Of a DNA stretch of 57,989 nucleotides, positions 13,201 through 25,200 are shown piece after piece. A program made the translations under genes and the position numbers. This DNA comes from Priapulus caudatus. Taxonomy: Eukaryota > Priapulida > Priapulimorpha > Priapulimorphida > Priapulidae. Each line of letters opens with the position of its first letter. Positions within the stretch are counted from its first letter, which is position 1. Location of the stretch: contig NW_014577980.1 in assembly GCF_000485595.1 (NCBI RefSeq), positions 163,577-221,565 on the forward strand, read 5' to 3'. A model generated the notes under the pieces. It was not told the origin of the DNA. It was given only the letters and a program-made list of their open reading frames with translations, and searched no databases.

Positions 13201-16200
13201 GATTTCTTTTTTGCTATCACCTTGATCAGCCAGTCAAATTTATGCCTGACTGCGGCATAAATGAATTTTTATTTGCTTTTCAGAGGTTCACAGGATAATT
13301 GAACATGTGTGGCTACATTATCATTATCATGTGTGCAATACCCATAAAATATTTTGCAATTTTCACAATCCACTTTGTAATATTCGGTCATATTACTGCA
13401 AACAAGAAATAATTACAGAGTTGTCTGGTCACAGCGAGTGCTAATAACATGTGAACTATATTCCATTCCATACCACATAGTTAGCCTATGCAATAAGACA
13501 CATCTATACAAACTGCAGCCACCTATGATTAACTGCATGGTAGCAACCCAAAATTGTTACAGCAGCACCTCACAGATATATGATCAACTGATAGTAACCT
13601 TTAACGTTAGAGTACTGCCTCACAGATCACGTTATCATATAATATGACTACTAGTGCTACATTTTAGCAAACATTACGTACTGTGCTTTGGAAGATATAT
13701 TTTGTCTATAGAGTACTCGCTCCACTTCCAGTACGACCACAGACTTCATGTTCGGATGATGATCGACTGGAACAAATAATGAAAATTATTACAGATGCAA
13801 ATAATCAATGCCAATATAAGATGGCTCAATTTGCTCCTATGAGTAAGGATAACACTTTCCCTTGAACTTTTCCAATTTAAAACATTTTAAATGAAAGTTT
13901 AATAGTTTAAGATTTCAAAAAATTTCAAATCTTCCTACTATTCACAATAAATGCAGATTCACCACAAATATGTCTATAAAATAATGCATCTCTAATGGTT
14001 ATAAGGCATAAGCCATTGGCAACAAATTGCAGTCCTGCGGTACAGACCACTACTAACAATACTACAACCACACACGTGCACGTCTGTCTCTTCATTCACT
14101 TTCCTATATACCACCTACCTAGCTGTCCTAGAAGATGACAACAGTTGGCTGCTACTTTACGGTCTGGATCTCCAAGTTTATTCACCAGTATGGATAATAA
14201 TTCCTTACGAACCAGATATTTATACTTATTAGACTGCATCCTGATGGTCATTGAAGTTGAATTGAATTATTGCTTATAACTGTACATCATTAGTGAAGTG
14301 TCACTTGGTTTCAGTGAACTCTATGAACGTATAGTATTAAAAGTTATTGCTTAAAAGGTTATCTAAATAATTACTTTGATATTTAAATACACATAATTTA
14401 ATGTTCAACTGATAGTAAATTTGCAGGCACATTTCCTTTCCCAAGTGAAAACAATTGTGTTAATTGATACTTTAATATTTTCATGCTAATATTGTTCATC
14501 TGATATAGTGTTTAACCTTATTGTCACTATGTTATGGCTTCTTACCTTTTCTTGTTCTGGTTTGTTTATTAAAAGATCATAGGCTGTCCCTGAAATAACA
14601 CAGCGACTTTAAAGACGCTAAAACATTACGTATTTCAATTATATCATGTATGACACAATTTGATTATGAGATTTATGATCCAATTTTAGCATATTCTCAT
14701 AATGCCTCTTACTGGAGTAACCCTAACACTATAATTTATTCATATATCATTGATATTACAATCCAATATTATAAGTCTAAATAACATTAAACATTAAATT
14801 AACAAGTGCCGCATAGCGACAGGGCTCATCTGGTGTCTGGTGTTCTGCTGCTAAATTCATTTGTGCATAGCAAGACGTCCTATACATACGTTCATTTCTA
14901 ACCCAAAAAAACAACACTTCAAACTAGTGTAATAAAATTCCGATAGATGGCGTGCCGCTATCAAAGGCATCGTTGCATCGGTCAGCAAAAGCATTGTAGC
15001 AATGGCAGCTGTCAGTGTGACGACGAATTGCAAAAAGCAGGAGCGAATAATTACCATATTATTACTATACATAACGTGCGTTCTATGGTGTCAGGTAATA
15101 AGGTACATTAAACCCCTTGCGAGGCACATCTGGCTCGTTAAAAATAGCTCAATGGTTGATACAACCAGAGGCAGAGCAGCTCGTGCAAGATTACAATTTA
15201 GAGCAATACGATAGCAAATATCTCTAAACTAATTTCAGTACAAGGTAGGCCAGTGATTAGTGGACCGAATAAGCTCAAGAACGTACACACTTGCGTCTAT
15301 ATTGGTGCCAAAATTTGATGAGAAAATTAAGTCTGGGAAATCCGCAGCCTCATTCCTGGGTAATTATTTGAGTGCTAGTGACTGTATTCCAACTATTCAT
15401 AATGTACCCTACAGAATCTTATATATAAGTCATGTCATTATCTCCTAAGTAAGCGTTGTTCAAGAAAGAGTTATGTGTGGAATTTCACTGTAAAATGGGA
15501 GCTTCCCACACCCACAAGTACTCGCCAATGCAGTTGCGAGAAACAAATCCATGTTTAACCCTCCTCTTGAGGGTCAAAAGGTTATCCGACACTTACTCTT
15601 CGCATGTCAGCGGAAAGTACATTTCATGGTCCTTTCAACAAAGTCATAAAAATGCTAGGTCACCGCTGAAACAAAAAAGTTTTTCAATCGCTCCGTCAGA
15701 CCATGTCCTCAGAAAATGTCTAAAATCTGCCCTGTGCCCCATTGACCTTTTGACCCTGTGACCTCCAATTTCGGCACACATGATGGCTTTTCCTACCATG
15801 ATGCTATACACGACTATCACGAGCCTAGGTCGAGGCCGTTTAGATTTGTGCCGGCAATTCTGCATTTCCTCTCCTATACCTTTAAGTGTAAGGAGTGAAT
15901 GTTCCTTCTTTTACACCTCTTGGGACCTTTGACCTTTGACCCCCAGCTTCGACATCCCAACTCGGTTTTGACGATCCCCCCCGACATCCCCATATCGTGA
16001 CCGTACATCAAGCGGTTAAGATTTTTGCCCCACTGTTGACGCACGCACGGACGCACGCGAGCACGAACGACGCCGCTCATGCGATTCTACAAGCTGCATC
16101 TGACTATGTCAGCTGAGCTAATAATTAACAAAGTTTAATAATGAGCAATAAACTTACTCAATGCTTTTGTTTTCACTGCCTTAGATTATCAAATGATAGT

Positions 16201-19200
16201 TTCTGAAATACAAAAACAGGTCATAAGATCACCAGGTCAATACGATGTGTCTATATTAAACTAATATCTCAAACAAAACTTGTTGTGTGACGTAAAACCC
16301 CGCAGTACAGACTTAATCAAATCAGTGTAACGCGACCAAGCATAAAATTACGCAGCGTTTCTCCATAACGCTAAATACTCTTTACGCGGCTTATGATTAC
16401 AACAGATCAACGCGGGTTGATTTGCAACAAACATAAACAATTGATTGCAACAAGCATATATAACATTGCAAAAACACGAAAAACTCATTGCAACAAACAG
16501 ATATATATCGTAACAAACACGAAACAACTCATTGCAACAAACAGATTATGATTGCCAACAAAACACAAAACATAGATTGCAACAAACACCGCATGTTCTG
16601 GGACTTTCGTCTGACCTTTGAGGGTTTCGACAAGGGTTGGCGTACTGCTGCTTCAGCTGAGCTTTCGAAAACTGTAGAATGATGAGCGCGTCTGTCAGCG
16701 GACGTCTCTGTTCCGTCGACAACTCGGTCCGAGAACAGCAGCGGATGCTGGATCCTAAAGCACTTCAGCTTGCAACCGTCCGGCAGCGCTCCGAGGAGCA
16801 CTAGGTCCCTTATCCGTGTTCGTAGAACATGGAGAGTATGACGAGGTCGTATGTTAGCCTAACGCAGTATAGAGCATTTTAGCCTATATGGAGCTTCCAT
16901 ATCTCTTAGCTTACGTTATGTACTGCTAGATGGAGCACCTTGAATGGACATACATTTCTAGAGTTGCATTTAGTCTCCCACAAGTGTCCGATGGAAGGCT
17001 CCATATTAGGGCTAAATGCACGCTACTCTGGCGGATACGGTTTATGACCTTTATAATACCCTATCATAGATACTGTCGTTAGGTGTTTATATGTTTTTTT
17101 TTTTCTATTATATACATACAGGGGTCGCGACGCCCCTATTCATTTTTGCAATGAAAAGGCGAAGAAGAAGTAAGAAAATAGAGAAAGAAGGAAAAGGAAA
17201 GGAAAAGAAGAAAAAGAGAAGAAAAGAAGAGAAAAAAAGAGAAAGAAACATCTTGCAAATGATAGGGGAGGTCATAGGGGTCGCCCCTATCTTTTCTCTT
17301 GCAAATGAGGGGGGGGGGGTTAATATGGTATCCAAGCTGCTGATCTGATTATATTTTATGAATGATTAATGAACGCGCTCGAAAACGTGTTAAGTCGGCG
17401 GATATTTTGGACCAATCAGAGACGTCTAGTCTGACGTGTCCACAGACTGGAAATACCGCGCGCATGTTCTGCTTTATCACAGTAGCCTATAAATACGCCT
17501 CCAGCCCACTGACGCCAACTTGCAGGTTCATGTTATTCTTCCGTTATAATGTCACCACAAAAAATGAGGGAAGTAGCCCTACAGTGCGACACTTTCATCA
17601 AAAAGTCGCAAATAGAGTGTCAAAATTCAATCCATATTAAAACCTGTTCTTAAGTCGATGAATACATTCGGTCAATGTGTTATTTCCTGGCGAAGTCCCG
17701 AGTTGGGGACCATCATTTGTCGCGATGATGCTGTTTTCCCGGCGGAAAGGTTTTTCAAGGCACTTGAAGGTGTTAAATCAACTTATTCAGGCATCAGACA
17801 TTTTCGCCGTTCGGCGATTTCAGGTGCCATTCTGAGACAGTTTTTTTTGGGGGCGGCGGAAAGATACACTCCTGTGTGCATCTGATGATCCCGTACATGT
17901 GAACACACTGTGACTCGGCTAACTATCCGGGAGCGCTTCTATCTCGTATCATTGTTCCTTAATGTATTGCCTTAACTACAGGCTTTTCATTTCTTAAGGG
18001 CGTGATCGGCCGCTCCGCGCTTCCACCGCGCACCCAAAATTGGTGCCATTTGGTGCAGGTCTATATCGTGGCCTATAAAAGTGACGGTTGAAATCACCAC
18101 CAAAAGCCTGCTATTATGTTGAAGTACTGCGCCCATAAAGTTTCGTCAATGTAGGGGTGCTACAAACGGTCAAGGCAGAACACACAAACAATTTGTGGTG
18201 TTTACAGTAACTGAACAGTATGGCAAGAGGTACCAGCGTTACTACCCTCTTGGATTTTATACAACTTAGACAACAGCATTCAAATACAGGTACCTACACG
18301 GTAGCACAAGACCTGCTTCGTTTCCACTTATAACTGGCGAGAGTTGGTTTTTCTGCGACGTTGAAACAGTCGTTATGGGCTGGAGCGCCGGCTACGATAC
18401 GTGGCGATTACGTACAAGTAATTTGGCCTAGTTTGTTGATGGAGTTTGTGTATGCGTATATTTTCTTGCTGAAATTATGCAAGGTACACTGGAATTTAGA
18501 GTCCTAAGGAATGAAGATCAGAATAAATAACAAGTTTAATTTTACAATCGATCAACTCTTTATTAATCTGTGGTTGTAGTGTTGCGGTTGTTGGTTCGAA
18601 AGAATGTAATCATTGACAAAGCCATGAATGAATTGAAGGTGAGCATATGAATGATATCAGTGGATTTGACATTGACAATTCCCAATTTTCGTTTTGGATT
18701 TCACTCTAGACTGAGTATTGTGGCTGGATTCCATCATCCACCCAAGAGCATATGAGAGCCCTCAAGGAGACTCTCCATCATCCATTTTAAGGGTGTAGAT
18801 TTTAGTGGCCAGCTCTCCATACATGCCTCTTAAGGCTGTGATTTTTTTAGTGGAGCTCTCCATCATGCTCTTAAGGGCTGTGATTATGGGAGCGTGAAAA
18901 GTACCCCCCTATGTTGTCCTATGAGAGTCATTAGTTAGTCCTCCTGTTACTTTTCAAAGTCTGAAAATGGCCTGCGTTATAACATATCGATTAAAGCAGA
19001 GTACGGGCGACGAACGGCCAAACTTTTATGTTGGCATTTAAAGAACGTTCCGTGTGGGACTGTCCGGCGCAAGGTTGCCACATCGTTCTGAATCAGTAGC
19101 AGGTGGCATACCAAAAATGCGATAAGAAGTGGGGTAGCTTACTTTTGGCCAGTTGGTAGTGAACCTTACATTGTGGTTGGGCGGGATTTATTTACGTGCA

Positions 19201-22200
19201 CGGGTCGTTGCGCACGCTCACGTGTTCACCGTGCCGTAGGTTGTGTAAGGTAATTCGCACACCCGCGCGCATTTCACGATTCTGATGTAAACAATAAGAG
19301 TATCATGGTTTGTTAACAAACGATTCAGTATGTACTGTTTTCAGAAGTAATATTAAAAGATTTATCGTAATATTAGCCTGTTGAATGTATACAGTAAACT
19401 GAATAATTGTTCTCAAGATTGTTAACACACATAAGTGCACGTGGTAGCTTGCAAATGCGTCCTATTACTTACTAGTCATGCCAAGCAGCAGCACAGCCTC
19501 CCGTCGCACACGCCGAGTTTTTAACCGATTTCATATTGTTCTTTAAGCTTCTTCGCGAACTCATATACAGTTTTATCAACAGGGTGTAGCTAAATAAAAG
19601 CTTCGCCTACGTAGGCTTGATATGTCTACAAAGATACATTTGACTCTTGGATCAACTCAAACACAACGGAATTCCCCAGTGCCCATCAAAATTTATACAG
19701 TAAGTGATCATGGTTTTATTGCATCAATTTTTTCCTTTTCCACCAAAAGTGGTTGCTAGTTGTGAGCTATTGAAGTACCTGAAATGGCTCTTAGATTGCC
19801 AGAGCCATTCTCAGAGCTTATTAATTTCACAAATTTTCTGGGGGGGCATGCCCCACACCCCCCTAAGAAGTCCCCCCTCCCCCTTTCAGGCAGGTTGTCT
19901 GCCTCGTGCTTTGCGCACCGTCTCGCCCCCCCCCCCTATCAAATACCGCGCCACCCCTGTATACAGTAGTATACCTTAACGGGACATTGTTACAGTAAAT
20001 CACCTATAGGGATAGACACCTGTCTATAAAGGACAATTTTGGGGGTTTCCTCAAAGTACACGTCTTAGACAGGTTCGACTGTCTGGCGCACTGAGAATAC
20101 GATGGGGGCTATGTTTGCGGACACCTGTATACAACTGCCTGTCTATAGAGATGTTTTTGGGATTCCCCTTTCAGCTGACACTTATCCGATGAAACCACCT
20201 ATATGACATTTTTGGGGTTTTCCTCAAGGGACATTTTAAGCAGGTTTAAATGTACTCGGCTATCACGGACAAGACTTGAAATTGTCCCTCCTGATTAAAA
20301 CTAAAATTCAAACCCAAAAATTCTTGTTCGACGCCAAAAACCTAAAAATTATAAATTACTTAAAATTCGACACCCGAACCCTGAACTTTTACAAATTCGA
20401 ATTCAACCCCCCCCCCACCTCTGAAATCCGAGACGAGTGGTCGCGAGGACCGGCTCACGAGCGCCATTATGGACTCGCGCCGTCCCTTCTTGTTGGCCAT
20501 GCCGACGAGCATATCGATGGTGATGTGGTTGGTGCGACGGAGCGTCCTTGCAGCAGCAGCGTCAACGCGGCCATCCTGTCGGCCAGCGTGCGGACGTATC
20601 CACCGTCTTCATCCAGTGCGTTCGCCGCCGCTTCTTCTTTCGCTCGCACTGAGGAGAACGATTCACCGACAACATGTAATTCGGTGTAGTGTGACTACAC
20701 TGAGCGTCGAATAATCCGCTCGTCAATGCTAACAGTTTCGGTGCAAATCTGTGCTACGTATATCGAGTATCGCATTTTGCTCTACGTTAGCGTTGGAGCA
20801 ATTGCCTCCGGGTATTTAAATCGTGACAAGGCAACCTATAATGCAAATCACTAATAAAGTGATTTCCACAGCAATCTGTGAAAGAGCATTCAAGCAATAT
20901 GTATATATGTATCTATCCAGGGTTGAAAATACTTTTCTAACATCGGTGATCCTGCAGGATCACCGATGTTATAATTATTGGTGATCCTGCAAACATTTTG
21001 GTGTGATCCTGCGAAACGCATACGTTATAATTATTTATACATTGCAATATGTTCCTGTTTTTACAAGCGTATACAGTAACAGGCAAAAAAGAATAGAAAC
21101 AGCACATCAGGAAATTAGAATTTGATTTATTTCTTTATCTCTTTCTCAGTCTGAGTCTGAGTGTTGCACAGACAGTTCTATATATTAATATAGTGCATCA
21201 TCGTCATCTACGTAATCTTCGGCTGTCTGTTCATCATCATCTTCAACAGTGGCAGGTTTAGTGGAAAGATGAGGCCCATACGGTTTGACAAAAGGCCTTC
21301 GTCTTCTCTCTGCTTCCCACAGTGCCACTGCATTAGACGGATCAAAAGCACCTACTGCAGGAGAATCCAGAGAAATTCTCATCAGTGCATTTAAGTTGGA
21401 TCCTGATAGTCTGCTTCTCCAATCAGACTTTATTCTCTTCATTTGAGAGAAACCTCTCTCACACTTACACTAGTAGACGGCAAAGACAGCAACAGATTCA
21501 CCACAGCAGCAAAGTTCTTGCTTCTTGGGTTTGCTGCCAGAATGTCTGCCCATGTTGCCTTTTGACGGCCACGTTCATCACTGTACCTTTTCTGTACATA
21601 GAGTTTAATGGTGGTCCACTCTTCTACAACGTTTTCAGTTTGTACAGATGCCGCCTCCAAAACTGTCCTGTGATGGGCCACGATATCATCAAGAGCACAA
21701 TCGCCATAGGTCTCTTCACCCTTCAGATCTAGGGCCATGACTTGATGTACAAATGAGTGAAATGTTTTGCAACATGTTTCATTAATGGGAAACCTCCTTT
21801 CCAGTTCACTTAAAAGTACATCCACATGCTTTGCTTTTGCAGACTTGAATACCTCTTTTTTTTTCCTTTTTTTTTTCCGGTGATTTCAGTCGGATCACCG
21901 ATGTTTTATTTTTCATGATCCGGTGTTGATCCGAAGCTGAAAAAGCCGTCGGATCACCGGATCGCGAGTTATTTTTCAACCCTGTCTATCTATAATATAT
22001 ATATTTATATGTATTATTTTATATATATATATATATATATATATCGGGATTAATATAGATTAGTACACAACAAATACCACCTGCTCAGGGCTCGAATTAA
22101 CCGACGGCACGACGGCGCAATTGCTGTCGGTGCCCCTATCAATCGCCGTACTGCCCCTGAAAATCCAACCCAACCGACGGCAGTCACCTGCTTGCCCTGT

Positions 22201-25200
22201 TGTGTAATTGCCGTCGGTGCCCTTTAATCTACTGCCCTGTTTCGTTTTTTAGTCGAGTCAACATAACACGTGCGCGTGCGTGCTGTAGTTGCAATGCTGA
22301 GCTTAAAACCGATAGTCGCAGGAGGAATAATAACAGCATCGGATAATTATTCGCTCCTGATAGCGGCATGTAAAATTTCTTGTTACTGTACTTCCATTGC
22401 AGAGGGGGGTACAGGGGTCGGTGTTACGGTGTAAGCTTACATGGGGGCATTATTGTTTTGTACATTAAAAGCAAGACGATGTTGATGTAATAATTTGTTA
22501 TGAGTTTTGCTTTATTTTACAAAAGTGCCATTGTTGCCCTTCTCAAACTTTTTGAGAGTTGCCTTGGTGCCTTTTAAAATTGCGTCACTGTTGCCCTTCC
22601 ATTTTAGAGAAAATTCAAGGCGATTTCTCACATGCCCTAAAAAATTGCCTTGCCCTTCTCGTCGCTTAATTCGAGCCCTGCACCTGCTTACTCTGATTGT
22701 ACAAGTTGACTTCATCTTGGAGTAACCTCTCTGCAAGTGTCTGCAGCGTTTTCACAACGTGCGCAGGGGCAGGCTCCCACACTAGTGGATCAGCCTGAAA
22801 CTGTAATGATAAGATGCTTTCATTTAGATTGAAATCTGTACTCGTTTGCCCCCACATATACAAATACAAGTGAAAACATGTTTAGAATCTCGGTTAGAAC
22901 CATGGTTAGAATGGTTAGTAGTTCATTTTTAGGCACATTAATTTCATTCGCAGCTGTATACATGTTCATCTATTGTGGGAAATATTCGTACAGTTATACA
23001 CAAATTTATTTACTATCAACATCGCCTTGACGTACCTGATCTTCATGCCACTTGGTTCCTGGTTTTACAAGGAGATACTTTCTTTGCTGTTTGTGAGAGT
23101 GGAGGGAAGTGACGGGATTTAGTCTGGCCACGGTCGAACTGGAAACGAGGGGATCCTGCACACCATTCGTCTTCTTCAATTTCTTTGCCGCTGATGTAGC
23201 AGAATTAGAATCGTCTGTTATCCACTTGTTCTTATTTTTGCTCTTCTTTGCAGGTACCTGTGGAGCAATGTTTCCAGGAGCTATGTTGTCCGGGGAAGAC
23301 TGTGATGTATCCATATTCTTCTTCTTAGTATTCTCATTTCGTGATTTCTCCTTTTTTGGCTTGCTAACCCCTTCCTTCTCTTGCCTATAAAAATTGTATG
23401 ATAAGAATAGCTTTCATAGAACAACTGCCATTTCAAGATGGCTTGCACATCTCATTCATCTAAACAGTATAAATTTATCATAACTGACATATATATTGCA
23501 GTTTTGTATTCTGCTCTTTATAAATATACAATATGGAGACAGCATCTTTAACACCTACAGAAGACATGTTCATAAGGGAAAGACAGCATCACAGGGGCAA
23601 GTAGGGTATTTGGTTTGATACGAATATAACAACATAGAAGGAAAATTATAAATCAAGATAAATGGTTCATCATACAATATGACCATGAATACTGGTTAGG
23701 CCAAAACAAAATATAGGTGTGGTTACGGTTTCCCGACCGACCCTATTTATTCCCAGCGACGCTAAACATTTTATTGTCAATTTTCTTTAAAGTCAAAAAA
23801 ATAAATAAATATATATATTAATTGGACAGTTCCTGCTTCAAAAGGCACAACGCACAACCTTCGGACATGGTTCGTAAATAAAAGATTTCAAGAAAATAAA
23901 ATGTTTTCCCTACCTACTTACACTATTTATTTTTCGGCATGTAACGGTAACCACACAAATATTTTGTTTTGGCCTTATATAAACCCAATTGAAGAAGGGA
24001 AAAAACATGACATAATGTTGCATTTCATACATACCCACTGTGTGTTTTCTTGAATTTAAGTTGACCGATGAATTTGTGCAACTGTAATGTAAAAGCAATC
24101 ATGTCAATCCGTCAATCATATTAAAGATACTCTCAAGGTTTTAGGAAAAATTTCACCGATTTTTCATTTTCAACTTTATTCGATGGCTAACACTATGTGA
24201 CACCTGTGTACATGCTCATTTCTCCATATAACGGTACATGTGAACTGTCAGAGCGTTTTGCTTGCCCGCGTACATGTGTAATGAGCCGCGGCTGACGTCA
24301 GAAAAACGCCGATTTCTCCGTTCCAATTTCTGACTTAGTAGTCGATGTATAAATGGATATTTCTAATAACTCGGAATAATTTAATTTTACACTCATTTTA
24401 ATGGTAACATATTGCTGTAAAAAAGCGCGCCAGGGATTGTTATTAAGTGCCGTATTTTATGAGTTATTGTCTCTTTATTCGCAAAAATTTTTAATTCAAA
24501 CGTGCGACTTGAATTTTAGGCAGTTTTTTTAATTTTTCTCGGTAAATATGAAACATAAAGAAAAATCCTGATGCGCTATTTTGGTACATATTCTGCTTAA
24601 TATGTGGCGAAAATTTTGTATCCTCACTCTTTCTGGTAATTGAGAAATATCCAAAATATCATTTTTACATAAAAATTCAAAATTTTTGTGGTAACATAAT
24701 TAGGTGCTGGAAATTTCATGAAATTTTTTGCCTTGAGCATAGAGATATATCTCCCCTATAAATAAAATAAGTGATTGATTCGATTCATTTGTCAATAAAC
24801 GTTTAATCTTCATTAGAGCAATACCCATGCAAAAGGCTGAGAGTATACTTAATCAACAAAGCGCTACTTTTAGTTTTACAGGTGATAAATCACCATCAAA
24901 ATCACTTTTAGAGTTGACCAATTATAAATATTACCATGATTTAGATGCTACTGATAGTGTTATGTTTTGTCCTAAATTAAGTTACTACAGTCTACAATCA
25001 GATTGTGTAAATCAGACCACTTGGAAGTGCTACAGAAATCATATTCACGAGGTAAATATTAATAATAATAACAACAATTATAGTAATATTGAAACATCAA
25101 TAAGTATAAAGACGTTACTGTCCATAGCAGGGAAGACATAGTCTAATTTATACCTCTTTCTCATCAAAAGTTTCCACACCGGTCGCTTCTTCATATTCAT

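Larger units (their letters stand above)
15880..18890. repeat. Block X, first copy
   Basis: Contains CEBPZ exons 6 and 7 and their flanking introns. It matches 25893-28670 in direct orientation with the same order of landmarks: the GAGCTA repeat end, exon 7, a run of about six ATTGCAACAAAC units (16430-16590), exon 6, a purine-rich element and a 46-bp tandem repeat. This copy carries extra one-base insertions relative to the second. Confidence 0.85.

Noticed and set aside
13683-13865. 60-residue plus-strand ORF
   Set aside because: Overlaps CEBPZ exon 10 on the other strand, which has clear similarity and splice sites.
17091-17348. Lys/Glu-rich small protein
   Set aside because: Comes from a polypurine tract; no splice or codon evidence, and the copy at 27067-27326 differs in frame.
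18727-18893. Possible CRISPR-like array
   Set aside because: The repeat units are contiguous and imperfect with no unique spacers, and the DNA is eukaryotic.
24827-25141. 104-residue plus-strand ORF
   Set aside because: Not open in the other Y copies, has no recognisable domain, and lies in a CEBPZ intron.
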